From contig CALNXY010000015.1 of assembly GCA_942490705.1 (NCBI GenBank), forward strand, positions 186,001 to 250,000: DNA of 64,000 bases. The letters are read 5' to 3'. Within the stretch, counting starts at the first letter, position 1, and every line of letters starts with the position of its first letter. The DNA comes from JAGRCP01 sp942490705 (GTDB lineage Bacteria; Chloroflexota; Anaerolineae; Caldilineales; Caldilineaceae). The notes beneath the pieces were generated by a model, which was not told where the DNA came from, did not search any database, and was given only the letters and a program-made list of their open reading frames with translations. Positions 33,646 through 43,036 of the stretch are shown piece by piece. The position numbers and the translations under genes were made by a program.

Positions 33646-34051
33646 AATTGCTCCCATAGATAGAAATGAGTGGAAAGTCGTGCAAGCGTTGAAAAGAGTT
33701 TGCACGATGGTAGGAACTACGTTAAACTGTCGATTGTTAACAGTTGATCGTCGCGCAAGTACAGTATAGCGGCAGTATACATTTGTGTCTATACCGATTG
33801 CCTACCATCGTATACAGCATTCGTTGCGCATCTTCAATTCCGACCCCGAAAATGATCTGTCCGTGCCCCTACGCACGAAACAATCTTTTCTGAACAGTCT
33901 TTTCTAGCATTTGCTGCACCGTTTGATTACACCGTTTTCCAGAACCAACCAGAGCGTGAAGTCTTATCTTCGCCAAACACGGCCCACTCACAATGAGTCG
34001 TGTTCGACTCAATACATTGGCCTTGATTCTCAACTGTGGAGGTGCAATTCA
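33646..34051. promoter_or_regulatory. Divergent intergenic region between peptidase operon and peptide transporter operon
   Basis: 406 bp, AT-richer than the genes. It contains GTATAC-centred motifs (around 33775-33781 and 33818-33824) and TTGATC / TATAGC boxes about 15 bp apart near 33743-33768 that could serve as a plus-strand promoter. Nothing in it codes. It must carry the promoters of both operons, so a shared regulator is plausible. Confidence 0.4.
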
Positions 34052-35698
34052 ATGAACGTCAAGCTGCGAACCATCGTCTTACCGGCCTTGGTCCTTTGTC
34101 TCACCGTGCTCTTCATGACGGCCTGTGCTGCACCGGCAGCGCCGGCCGGATCTGGCGCCGGCGAAGCGGATGCGGCAGCCACCGAAGCGCCGGCGGAAGA
34201 AGGTGACGAAGCAAACCGCATCGTTGTGGCCCAGTCCATCGATCTGGATACGCTGGAGCCCTACACGATTAGCTCGCGACCGGGATCGAACATCTTTGGT
34301 CATTTGTTCACAACGCTCTATGAAGATCCGGGAACCGGCGAACTACTGCCTTATGCGGCCGAATCCTACACGGAAAATGAGGAAGGCAATGAGCTTACCT
34401 TCAAGATCCAAGAGGGTCTGACCTGTCACAACGGCGAACCGCTCACTGCCGAAGATGTCGTCTATTCATTCCAACGCGCCAACGACCCCGATAACGCATT
34501 TACGGGGCACGTGGCCGGCTATGTGCTCGACGCACTCGGCTATGTAGATGCACGGGTAGAGAGCGAACTGGAAGCAACGGTCATCCTGGAGCAGTTCAAT
34601 CCGCTGGCCATCGGTCTGATTGCCGACGTCTGGCTGGTTTGTAAAGATACTTATGAAGAGTTGGGGTTGGAAGGCGCGGCAACGGAAGTCGTGGGATCCG
34701 GTCCCTACCAGTATGTCGAATGGGTCAAGGATGACTATCTCCTGCTGGAGAAGTGGGACGACTTTGCCTTGCGCACGCCCTTCTTCGACGAAATCGAATG
34801 GAAGGTCATCCCCGAATCTTCAACCCGTACCGCAGAGTTGATTGCCGGCAACGTGGACGTCATCACCAATGTGCCGCCGGACCAGCATGCCGCGGTCAAC
34901 AACAGCGATCCTGCCACCATCGAAGGTGTAGCCGGCACCCGGCGCATTTATGTGGGCTTTAACCAGCGCGACATTTATGACGACACCGAAGGCGGTCAGG
35001 CGATCAAGGATCCGGCGGTCCGCATTGCCCTGCAGTATGCTGTCGACGTGCCGACCATCTGCCAGACGCTGCTCGCCTTTGATTGCGAACGAGCCACAAG
35101 CATGGTGAATCCGCCCAACGACAATCCCAACCTGGAGCCCTATCCCTTCGATCCGGCCCAGGCAGAAGAATTGCTTGACGCGGCCGGCTATCCCCGTGGC
35201 GACGACGGCGTACGCTTTGACATCGTCTTCCAGGCCGGCCAGGGTCGTTATCTGAACGACGTGGCGGTCGTGCAGGCCATCGCACAGTACCTGACCGACG
35301 TCGGCGTCAATGTCGATCTGCAGCTCATGGACTTCAACGCTGAATTCGTGCCCGCCCTGCGTGCGCATGAGGTCGGCCCGCTCTATCTCGTTGGCACCGG
35401 CGGCTCCACCTGGAGCGGTATCTCGGACGTAGCCGACATTTCCGATCCCCAGGGCGCGACCAACTATACGGAATGGAACAATCCCGAATGGTTCGTGCGC
35501 TGGGATGAACTCTCCGGCACGCGTGATCCGGAACGGCAGCGCGAGTTGCTCAACGAAATGCTGGAAATCTTCTACAATGATCCCCCGTGGCTGCTGCTCT
35601 ACTTCCAGCCCGACTTCTACGGCGTCAGCGATCGACTGGACTGGGATCCGCGCCGCGATGAAGTCATTGATCTAGTCAATGCCAGTTTGGCCCAATAA
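34052..35698 (+). CDS. Peptide ABC transporter substrate-binding lipoprotein (SBP family 5), paralogue 1
   Basis: From the ATG at 34052 (GGAGG site) it has 548 residues. The signal ends at a lipobox, 'FMTAC', so it is membrane-anchored outside. The family-5 body shows 'ANRIVVAQSIDLDTLEP', 'LTCHNGEPLTAEDVVYSFQR', 'VGSGPYQYVEWVKDDYLLLE', 'AELIAGNVDVITNVPPDQ' and 'DPAVRIALQYAVD', the usual SBP_bac_5 landmarks. It binds oligopeptides or related cargo and delivers them to DppB/C-type permeases. The next gene is the same length and highly similar, so a tandem duplication is evident. Confidence 0.92.
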   Translation: MNVKLRTIVLPALVLCLTVLFMTACAAPAAPAGSGAGEADAAATEAPAEEGDEANRIVVAQSIDLDTLEPYTISSRPGSNIFGHLFTTLYEDPGTGELLPYAAESYTENEEGNELTFKIQEGLTCHNGEPLTAEDVVYSFQRANDPDNAFTGHVAGYVLDALGYVDARVESELEATVILEQFNPLAIGLIADVWLVCKDTYEELGLEGAATEVVGSGPYQYVEWVKDDYLLLEKWDDFALRTPFFDEIEWKVIPESSTRTAELIAGNVDVITNVPPDQHAAVNNSDPATIEGVAGTRRIYVGFNQRDIYDDTEGGQAIKDPAVRIALQYAVDVPTICQTLLAFDCERATSMVNPPNDNPNLEPYPFDPAQAEELLDAAGYPRGDDGVRFDIVFQAGQGRYLNDVAVVQAIAQYLTDVGVNVDLQLMDFNAEFVPALRAHEVGPLYLVGTGGSTWSGISDVADISDPQGATNYTEWNNPEWFVRWDELSGTRDPERQRELLNEMLEIFYNDPPWLLLYFQPDFYGVSDRLDWDPRRDEVIDLVNASLAQ

Positions 35699-35732
35699 GC
35701 GTTATCAATCATTAGTCACAAGGAGTCACACG

Positions 35733-37379
35733 ATGCATCACGTTTCACCGAGAAGGTTGCTGGTCATGACAGCGCTCGTTGCGCTGCTGGCCCTCTTCGT
35801 CGGCTGTGCTGCGCCACCGGCAGCCCCGGGCGGCGATACAGGCGCAGCCGCAGCAGAAGGCACGGAAGCCCCTGCTGAAGAGATGGGCGAGGCGACTCGC
35901 CTGGTCTTGGCGCAGACCGTCGATATGGACGGGCTCGAACCGTCTGAGGTCAACTCACGTGCAGAAGCCAACGTCTTCAAGCACATGTACGCCACGCTCT
36001 ACGAAGTCATTGACACGGGCGAGATTGTGCCGTACCTGGCCGAAGACTACCAGATCTCTGAAGACGGCACCGAGCACACCTTTACGTTGCCCGAAGGGTT
36101 GACCTGCCACGACGGCGAGGCCCTGACTGCAGAGGATGTCGTCTACACCTTCCAGCGCGCTGCCAATCCGGACAATGCCTTCACGGGCAACACCGCCGGC
36201 TTCGTTCTGGACGCCTTGGGCTACGTCGACGCCCGCGTCGATGGCGACCTCTCGGCGACGATCATCACCGAAGCATTCTCACCCATTGCGCTCGGTCTGA
36301 TCTCCGAAGTGTACATCCACTGCAAGGATTACTATGAAGGCGTGAGTCTGGAAGAAGCAGCTCAGAGCCCAGTCGGATCCGGTCCCTACACCTTTGTCGA
36401 ATGGGTGAAGGATGACTATACGCTGCTGCAGAAGTGGGAAGACTTCACCCTGCGTGACGCCGCTTACGATGAGCTTGAATGGCGCGTCATTCCGGAAGCC
36501 TCGACCCGCGCCGCTGAGCTAATCGCCGGCAACGTCGACATCATCACCAACGTGCCGCCGGATCAGCACGCGGCCATTGATGCCTCTGGCGCCGCGGAAG
36601 TGGCCGGCGTGGCCGGTACCCGCCGCATGTACGTGGGTTACAACCAACGTGACGTCTTTGATGACACGGAAGGCGGCCTAGCCATCAAGGACCCGGCCGT
36701 GCGCGTTGCGCTGCAGCATGCGGTTGACGTGCCCACCATCTGCCAGACGCTCCTCGCCTTCGACTGCGAACGTGCATCCAGCATGGTGAATCCGCCCAAT
36801 GACAATCCGGAACTGTCGCCCTATCCCTACGATCCGGAGCTGGCCGAGCAGTTGCTCGATGAAGCTGGCTACGAGCGTGGCGATGATGGCGTTCGCTTTG
36901 ACATCACGCTCCAGGCCGGTCGCGGTCGCTACCTCAATGACGTGGCCGTTGTCCAGGCCATCGGCCAATACCTGACCGATGTCGGCGTCAATACCACGGT
37001 CGAGATCCTCGACTGGAGCTCCGAATTCGTGCCGGCCCTGCGCCAGCACGACGTGGGTCCGCTCTACTTTGTCGGCACCGGCGGCTCTACCTGGAGCGCC
37101 GTCTACGACATGGCCGATCTCTCTGAGCCCACTGGCGCAACCAACTATACGGAGTGGAGCAATCCCGATTGGTTCGAGCGCTGGGATCAGCTGAGCGAAA
37201 TCCGTGACCCGGATGAACAACGGACAGTGGTCAACGAAATGTTGGAAATCTTCTACAACGATCCGCCGTGGCTGCTGCTCTACTTCCAGCCGGACTTCTA
37301 CGGTGTCAGCGACGCCGTAGATTGGAACCCGCGTCGCGACGAGAAGATCGACGTAACGAGTGCAGTACCTGCCCAGTAA
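35733..37379 (+). CDS. Peptide ABC transporter substrate-binding lipoprotein (SBP family 5), paralogue 2
   Basis: From the ATG at 35733 (AAGGAG site) it also has 548 residues, with lipobox 'FVGCAAP'. Landmarks match paralogue 1 almost position by position ('LTCHDGEALTAEDVVYTFQR', 'VGSGPYTFVEWVKDDYTLL', 'CQTLLAFDCERA', 'NPPNDNPELSPYPYDPELAE'). Differences concentrate in the ligand-facing loops, for example 'EPTGATNYTEWSNPDW' and 'VEILDWSSEF' against 'LQLMDFNAEF'. Two binding proteins feeding one permease pair usually widen the substrate range. Two hairpins follow before the permease genes. Confidence 0.92.
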   Translation: MHHVSPRRLLVMTALVALLALFVGCAAPPAAPGGDTGAAAAEGTEAPAEEMGEATRLVLAQTVDMDGLEPSEVNSRAEANVFKHMYATLYEVIDTGEIVPYLAEDYQISEDGTEHTFTLPEGLTCHDGEALTAEDVVYTFQRAANPDNAFTGNTAGFVLDALGYVDARVDGDLSATIITEAFSPIALGLISEVYIHCKDYYEGVSLEEAAQSPVGSGPYTFVEWVKDDYTLLQKWEDFTLRDAAYDELEWRVIPEASTRAAELIAGNVDIITNVPPDQHAAIDASGAAEVAGVAGTRRMYVGYNQRDVFDDTEGGLAIKDPAVRVALQHAVDVPTICQTLLAFDCERASSMVNPPNDNPELSPYPYDPELAEQLLDEAGYERGDDGVRFDITLQAGRGRYLNDVAVVQAIGQYLTDVGVNTTVEILDWSSEFVPALRQHDVGPLYFVGTGGSTWSAVYDMADLSEPTGATNYTEWSNPDWFERWDQLSEIRDPDEQRTVVNEMLEIFYNDPPWLLLYFQPDFYGVSDAVDWNPRRDEKIDVTSAVPAQ

Positions 37380-37390
37380 ATCGCTTGCCG

Positions 37391-37439
37391 CGGTATGTGC
37401 GTTAAAGCTGCGCAGAACGAAGGCTTGACGCACATACCG
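37391..37439 (+). promoter_or_regulatory. Intercistronic hairpin 1 after the binding-protein genes
   Basis: A perfect 12-bp stem, CGGTATGTGCGT (37391-37402) with ACGCACATACCG (37428-37439). Placed 11 bp after the second binding-protein stop, it probably protects the upstream mRNA from 3' decay. Confidence 0.7.
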
Positions 37440-37453
37440 ACTCTCCTTGGATG

Positions 37454-37501
37454 GATACAGGCGCCCAATTACCATGCGGGCGCCCGTATCCTCTGGATTT
37501 T
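37454..37501 (+). promoter_or_regulatory. Intercistronic hairpin 2 with T-run, possible partial terminator
   Basis: GATACAGGCGCCC (37454-37466) pairs with GGGCGCCCGTATC (37478-37490), with 12 of 13 bases complementary, an 11-base loop, then ATTTTTG at 37496-37502. A leaky terminator here would give more binding protein than permease. Confidence 0.65.
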
Positions 37502-37564
37502 TGCCCAGCCGGTGCATCTGCCCGGGCTTCCACAACCTGCGGTCAACCAAAACACGCGTATCCT

Positions 37565-38542
37565 ATGGGAAACTATCTAGTTCGGCGTCTATTGCAAACG
37601 ATTATCGTCATCTTTGGCGTCACGTTGCTGACCTTTCTCAGCCTGCATCTGGCGGGCGACCCAACGCTGCTCTACGTCAGTGAACGTGCCTCAGACGAAG
37701 AAATCGCCGAAACACGCGCCAAGCTCGGCTTCGACAAGCCGCTCTATCAGCAATATGCTTCATTTGTGGCCAACGCTGCCCAAGGCGACTTTGGCAATTC
37801 ACTGCGTACGCGTACGCCTGCCTTTGATCTTGTGCTCGAGCGACTGCCTGCGACGATTGAGCTGACGCTCTTTGCCATGTTTATCGCGATATTTTTTGCG
37901 ATACCAATTGGCATCATGTCGGCGATGAATCGCGGCACGGCCCTGGACGGCGGCGTTATGCTCTTCGCCATGCTCGGCCAATCTATGCCGAGCTTCTGGC
38001 TAGGCATTATGTTGATTCTGATTGTGGGGCTGAATTTGGGCTGGCTGCCCATTTCCGGCCACGTCCCCGTTATTCAGCCCATGCTCGACGGCGACTGGGG
38101 CACTGCGATCCGCAATATTCCCGACGCGATCCGGCACCTTATTCTGCCTGCCATCACGCTGGCCACCTTCTCACTGGCGCGCAATGCCCGCCTGATCCGC
38201 TCGTCAATGTTGGAAGTGCTGTCGCAGGATTACATCACGACCGCCAAAGCCAAAGGCCTGCGTACCTGGACAGTCGTCGGACGCCACGCCTTCCGCAACG
38301 CCCTGATTCCCTTCATCACGATCGTTGGGCTGGAGTTTGGCTTCTTGCTTAGCGGTGTGGTCGTCATCGAGACGGTCTTTTCGTGGCCGGGCGTGGGCCG
38401 GCTGGTCTTCAATTCGATCAACCAGCGCGATATTCCAGTCGTACAGTCGGCCGTTATTTTCTTTTCCTTGCTCTTTGTCTTTCTCAATCTCCTTGTGGAT
38501 CTCGTCTACACCATGCTCGATCCACGCATCCGGTTAAGCTAG
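37565..38542 (+). CDS. dppB: ABC transporter permease, DppB family
   Basis: From the ATG at 37565 it has 325 residues: 'GNYLVRRLLQTIIVIFGVTL' then six hydrophobic helices. The N-terminal extracellular loop has 'DPTLLYVSERASDEEIAETR' and 'LGFDKPLYQQYASFV', standard for DppB. The cytoplasmic EAA loop is around 'EVLSQDYITTAKAKGLR'. The C-terminus is 'MLDPRIRLS'. It forms the import channel with DppC. A longer frame from 37451 would overlap the hairpins. It is separated from dppC by 3 bp. Confidence 0.92.
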   Translation: MGNYLVRRLLQTIIVIFGVTLLTFLSLHLAGDPTLLYVSERASDEEIAETRAKLGFDKPLYQQYASFVANAAQGDFGNSLRTRTPAFDLVLERLPATIELTLFAMFIAIFFAIPIGIMSAMNRGTALDGGVMLFAMLGQSMPSFWLGIMLILIVGLNLGWLPISGHVPVIQPMLDGDWGTAIRNIPDAIRHLILPAITLATFSLARNARLIRSSMLEVLSQDYITTAKAKGLRTWTVVGRHAFRNALIPFITIVGLEFGFLLSGVVVIETVFSWPGVGRLVFNSINQRDIPVVQSAVIFFSLLFVFLNLLVDLVYTMLDPRIRLS

Positions 38543-38545
38543 GTT

Positions 38546-39490
38546 ATGGCAGAATCAGCACAGAGCGCGACCGCAGTGCCCCCCGTGATGATGGACGCCG
38601 ACGGATCGGCTATTCGACTTTCGCCGCCATTCTGGCGTCAAGCGCTCGACAGTCTAAAGCGCGCAAAGTGGCCGCTCTTGGCCATTTTCGTCCTACTCGG
38701 CCTCAGCTTCGTGGCGATCTTCGCCGAGCAGCTTGCGCCGGCGGATCCCAACCGGCAGAACTTGATTCTCCGCCTGCAGCCGCCCTTGACCCAGGCCGAA
38801 GACGGCAGCATGCAATTTTGGCTGGGCAGCGACGGCCTGGGTCGCGATGTGCTCTCACGCCTCATGTATGGCGCACGCGTCTCGATTCTGGTCGGCTTGA
38901 TGGCGGTGTTGATCGGCGGCGTGATCGGGACCTCGTTGGGCGTGATCGCGGGCTACACCGGCGGACGCACTGACGATATCATCATGCGACTGGCTGACAT
39001 TCAGTTGGCTTTTCCCTTCATCCTGCTGGCGATCATGGTGCTGGTCGTCCTCGGTGCGGGGGTCCTCAACCTCGTACTCGTGCTCGCCATCGGCCAATGG
39101 GTCACCTATGCGCGCATTGCACGTGGGGAGACGATCTCACAGAAGCAGAAAGATTTCGTCGATTCCGCGCGCTCAATTGGTGTTGGACACCGGCGGCTCG
39201 TCATGCGCACGATCGTCCCCAACATTCTGGCCCCGCTCATCATTATTGCTTCGTTTAACGTCGCCAGCGTCATCCTGGCCGAAGCCGCCCTCTCCTTCCT
39301 GGGCCTGGGCGTTCCGCCCGTCATCCCCACCTGGGGCGGCATGTTGGCCGAAAGCCGCGACCAACTGCTCGGCGGCTTCTGGTGGCTGGCTGTCTTCCCG
39401 GGGCTGGCGATCATGATGACCGTGCTATCGCTCAATATTCTGGGCGACTGGATGCGCGACTTCCTGGACCCCCGACTACGCGGGCGCTAG
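38546..39490 (+). CDS. dppC: ABC transporter permease, DppC family
   Basis: A 314-residue protein. The N-terminal OppC-like helix is 'KRAKWPLLAIFVLLGLSFVA', followed by 'LGSDGLGRDVLSRLMYGARV', a signature of DppC. The EAA loop is 'KDFVDSARSIGVGHRRLVMR', and it ends 'NILGDWMRDFLDPRLRGR'. It pairs with the DppB-like permease. The two ATPases (DppD/DppF) normally needed do not follow; the next 670 bp are non-coding. Energy must come from ATPases encoded elsewhere, as is common for transporters sharing a housekeeping ATPase. Confidence 0.93.
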   Translation: MAESAQSATAVPPVMMDADGSAIRLSPPFWRQALDSLKRAKWPLLAIFVLLGLSFVAIFAEQLAPADPNRQNLILRLQPPLTQAEDGSMQFWLGSDGLGRDVLSRLMYGARVSILVGLMAVLIGGVIGTSLGVIAGYTGGRTDDIIMRLADIQLAFPFILLAIMVLVVLGAGVLNLVLVLAIGQWVTYARIARGETISQKQKDFVDSARSIGVGHRRLVMRTIVPNILAPLIIIASFNVASVILAEAALSFLGLGVPPVIPTWGGMLAESRDQLLGGFWWLAVFPGLAIMMTVLSLNILGDWMRDFLDPRLRGR

Positions 39491-40163
39491 ATCTTTGCGC
39501 GGTCAGCGAAAGCCGTTCCTGGCCTTCCTTTTGCCACATTTGAGTTGCTACGCTTTCATGCGCCTACCTCCTTGTTTCATTGACCTCGACTACGTCTTCG
39601 CGAACGGGACGGTTTTCTTCCTCCTCTTTTCACCCGCCGATGCGGCACGCACAGCATTTCTGAACGAAGCTGCCCGGTGGATGGACAACCTCGAATCTCG
39701 CTCGCTCGAGAATAGCCTAGTACAGGGCGGCTTAAGGTAGCCGATAGTTCGTCGTACTCAAACCCCGTTTACGGGGTGCTGTTCCATAGCCTCGTGGCTT
39801 TAGCCCGGGGCGAGGGTCGGGCATCCCGAACAGTCAGGTCACCGGACGCCGCCCCGGGCTAAAGCCACGGGGCTACAGAGCAACGCCCGCTCAAGCGGGC
39901 TGGTACACGATGGCGCAACTGTGTCTCTGGCTTGGCAGATCCGGCTACCCGCTGGACGAGGTTGCCAACCCCTGGATCTGTCCGGTAATTGAAGCTTTCT
40001 CGGGTAGGTACCCTGCCCAACCACCGGGTTACTTACGCCGCAACGTACTGGCGGATGAGCCGCGGCACGATCATGGCTAGTCGAGCAGAGAAATTGCCAG
40101 TTCTACGATCGTGGGAGAGAAGGAAATTACCTGTAGAAAGAGGAAGGTGGAGAAGAGGCTGAC
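39491..40163. other. Non-coding region rich in REP-like hairpins
   Basis: 673 bp without a supportable gene. Hairpins present are ACCCCGTTTACGGGGT (39762-39777), a 26-bp arm pair at 39787-39812 / 39850-39875 (one mismatch; sequence TAGCCTCGTGGCTTTAGCCC onward) and GCCCGCTCAAGCGGGC (39885-39900). These are typical extragenic palindromes. They lie between the 3' ends of two convergent operons. Confidence 0.7.
39787..39875. repeat. REP-like long hairpin
   Basis: 26-bp arms with 25 of 26 bases complementary and a 37-base loop. It is downstream of dppC and of the sensor kinase gene, so it may act as a shared transcription end or mRNA stabiliser. It has no T-tract. Confidence 0.75.
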
Positions 40164-42962
40164 CTAATCGGCCAGATTTGCTGACGCTCCCGTAGGATCT
40201 AACCAAGTCAGCGTCACGGTGGTCCCACGATCACGTTGGCTATCAATCGACAGTTCAGCGTCGATATCGTTGGCTCGCTCGCGCATGATCCCGAGACCCA
40301 TGTGGTCCGCATGGGCTTCACCAGGCTCAAAGCCGATGCCGTCATCCGAGATCACTAGCTTGACGCCACAATCGCACGCTGACGCAGAATGCGGCGGCGG
40401 CTCCATCGGACCAAAACGCACTTCGACATGGCTGGCCTGAGCATGCTTGACGACGTTGTTCAGCGCCTCCTGTGCCACACGATAGATGGTAACATGGGTC
40501 TCCTCCGGGACAGACTGCGTCTGCTCGATGAGCAACCGAAATGCAAGCCCTGAGCGCGTGGCAGTTGCTTCGACCAGTTGGGAGAGCAAGTCATGCAGCG
40601 GGGTCTTGATGATCGCAGCCGGGCGCAATTCGATCAGCAGCGTGCGCAATTCCGCCAGAGCGCCTCGGGTGAGCTTCCGGAGCACCTCCAGGCTTTCGGC
40701 TGCCTGATCTGGATTGCGTCGCAAAATCGTCGGCAGAATATCAGCCAACACCGACGCCGAAAAAAGTCCCTGCGTAACTGAGTCATGTAGATCCCGCGCC
40801 AGGCGGTTACGCTCCTCCGACGCGCCCAGATGGCGAACGGCATCGTATAGATGCTCTAGGTCGGCGAGGCCTGCCAAGTCCACTCGCATTTTCTCAAACA
40901 GACGGATTTCATTCTCCGTGAACGAATCCTTGGGGCGTAGCATCCACAAGACGAGCAAGCCTTTTGTGCCATACTGACTTTTATAGGGTGCGATGATGAT
41001 CGACGAATTGGCCGTATCGGTCATACCGGGGTGGAGCGCCACAAGGTCGGCGCCGACACTCTCCCTGGGCAGGATCAACAGCGCGTCCTGTTCAACCAAT
41101 CGATGCAGTGCCGATAATACCTTCGTTGACACCGTCAGATGTCGTACGCCTTGCCAAGGCCCGTCTTGCTGAAGCCCGCCTGGCTGCAAACATGTAACCT
41201 CCACCTGCGTTTCAGCTTTACGCCATAGGCTCAGCGAGACGCTGGCGGCAGCGGTCAATCGAACGAGTTCAGTCACAACCCGCTCGTATGTATGTGACAG
41301 GTTGGTCACGCTGCGCAAGGAATGTTGGATATCATTGACGAAGGATATCCACGCATTCAAGGTGCTCAGCTCGCCCGTCCGCTGTTCTACCATTTTTTCC
41401 AGATGCGATTGATAGTCCTTCAGTTCTGCGCGCGCCTGTTTGCGCAGGCTAATGTCCTGGAGTGTAACAAGCGCGGCTTCCACATTCCCCATACTATCGA
41501 CGATGGGCTTGGCCCAGATTTCAAGCGGGACACGCCGATCGATCAGGTCGGCCTCAATGTCATCGACAACGGCCGTCTCGCCCTCTAGCGCCCGGTGGAC
41601 CGGCATTTCTGTTACCGGATACGCCTGGTCGCTCTCTTCCATACGAAACGAGAAGTAGGTCATTGCGTCTTCCAGCGTCCGTCCGGCAGAGAGGTCCGGC
41701 GCGATCTCGCGTGCTGGATTGCTGAGGATATCTGACACACGTTTGTTGATGTAATTGGGCTTGCGATCCTTGCCATACATGACGACGCCCACGGGGAGAC
41801 TTTCCAATATCTGCGCCAGGCGGTGCTCGCTGCTCTCCACATCAGATTTAAGTAAGTTGATCCGACTGGCCAGCGCGATCGACCAACCCAAAGCCAACCA
41901 GAGGGTTCCCGTTTGGTATGCGTGATCGGTGAATACAGTACTTGGTAAGAGGCCGATCCTGGTCACGATCGTCAGGACAAAGCCGCCAAGCAGACCCAAC
42001 CAGGCGACCAGAAAAATCCGGGAATAAATCACGCCCTGTTGCCAAATCATGAGCGTGCTCAGGGCGAGAAAACCGGTGGAGAGCAGCGCATAGGGAAGCG
42101 CCACTCTGATGATTTGCAAATAAGTCAAAACCGGTATCAGCAATGCGACCGCGCCCCAACCGATTAGAAAAGCAACATTCAACCGGTGCAGACGGGGGTT
42201 GTTGCGTTTCAGTTCCAAGAAAGAACCGGTAAAGAGATTCATCGAGGCACAGAGCAGCACAAATGCCAGCGGAAAGTATTTGGGCTTCAAAAAATACAGA
42301 TTCGGCACAAAATAGGTTTCCGCATATCCAGTATAAGTGGCCTCAAAGAGTATCATACTGGCCAAGACAATCATGAGAGTGAGGTAGTTTCGTTCCCGCA
42401 CGACGAAAAACTGGATACCGGCGTAGAGTGCCAAAATGAGCAAGGCGCCAAAATAGATGGATTCGACCGCAATTTCTGCCTCTGCATGCAGCATGAAAGC
42501 ATGGGGCAGCCAAAGGGAGAGCGGCAGCATCATTGAGGCGCCGTTCTCAAAACGCAGGTAGTAGATCTGCTCGCTTTCCGGTGGAATCATCAGATCGAAT
42601 ACGATCTGCGGGTAAAGGAGATCTCGGCTCGATAGCGGCCGCAGCGCCCCCGTCTGCTGCACCGTGAATCCATTGCCCTCCGGTAACGGTGTATACAGGT
42701 CGACGAACTGCATGTGGGGAAAGCCCAATTTCAGCAGCCGATGATCCGCTTGACCGGATTCGTTGCGCAGCGGCAAGCGGGCCCAGTAGACGCTGGGAGT
42801 AAAGCCAAAATTCGGCACATCAACCGAGTTGGACACAAATTGCGCTTGATATTCAGGCGATGTCACATCATCAATCGTGAGTTCACCGCCGGGATCTTCG
42901 AGCAACTGCAGATATCGCCCAAGCTGAATTTCACTCTGCTCATCCGTGACCAGATGCGGCAT
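40164..42962 (-). CDS. Membrane sensor histidine kinase, 7TMR-DISM with PAS, GAF-like and NarL-type kinase domains
   Basis: From the ATG at 42962 it has 932 residues; the frame is open to 43121 but that would overlap the divergent regulator. An extracellular 7TMR-DISMED2 beta domain (about 5-150) is followed by seven helices (155-365), a PAS domain ('LESLPVGVVMYGKDRKPNYI'), a coiled-coil linker ('YQSHLEKMVEQRTGELS') and a GAF-like region. The HisKA_3 phospho-His box is 'NRLARDLHDSVTQGLF' and the HATPase has 'EALNNVVKHAQA', 'DDGIGFEPGE' and 'GLGIMRERA'. It senses an extracytoplasmic ligand, possibly a carbohydrate, and phosphorylates the regulator encoded divergently. The exact start is uncertain. 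Confidence 0.88.
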   Translation of the reverse strand: MPHLVTDEQSEIQLGRYLQLLEDPGGELTIDDVTSPEYQAQFVSNSVDVPNFGFTPSVYWARLPLRNESGQADHRLLKLGFPHMQFVDLYTPLPEGNGFTVQQTGALRPLSSRDLLYPQIVFDLMIPPESEQIYYLRFENGASMMLPLSLWLPHAFMLHAEAEIAVESIYFGALLILALYAGIQFFVVRERNYLTLMIVLASMILFEATYTGYAETYFVPNLYFLKPKYFPLAFVLLCASMNLFTGSFLELKRNNPRLHRLNVAFLIGWGAVALLIPVLTYLQIIRVALPYALLSTGFLALSTLMIWQQGVIYSRIFLVAWLGLLGGFVLTIVTRIGLLPSTVFTDHAYQTGTLWLALGWSIALASRINLLKSDVESSEHRLAQILESLPVGVVMYGKDRKPNYINKRVSDILSNPAREIAPDLSAGRTLEDAMTYFSFRMEESDQAYPVTEMPVHRALEGETAVVDDIEADLIDRRVPLEIWAKPIVDSMGNVEAALVTLQDISLRKQARAELKDYQSHLEKMVEQRTGELSTLNAWISFVNDIQHSLRSVTNLSHTYERVVTELVRLTAAASVSLSLWRKAETQVEVTCLQPGGLQQDGPWQGVRHLTVSTKVLSALHRLVEQDALLILPRESVGADLVALHPGMTDTANSSIIIAPYKSQYGTKGLLVLWMLRPKDSFTENEIRLFEKMRVDLAGLADLEHLYDAVRHLGASEERNRLARDLHDSVTQGLFSASVLADILPTILRRNPDQAAESLEVLRKLTRGALAELRTLLIELRPAAIIKTPLHDLLSQLVEATATRSGLAFRLLIEQTQSVPEETHVTIYRVAQEALNNVVKHAQASHVEVRFGPMEPPPHSASACDCGVKLVISDDGIGFEPGEAHADHMGLGIMRERANDIDAELSIDSQRDRGTTVTLTWLDPTGASANLAD

Positions 42963-43036
42963 GGGTTCGGCCTGTGCGTTCTGCTGGGCAAACCGATAAC
43001 TCCACAGGCTGCGCTGGAAAACATCAAGGAACGTCC

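Noticed and set aside
39495..39740. 81-codon plus-strand frame after dppC
   Set aside because: It has no ribosome site, unbalanced composition and no recognisable domain; it lies in a repeat-rich non-coding stretch.
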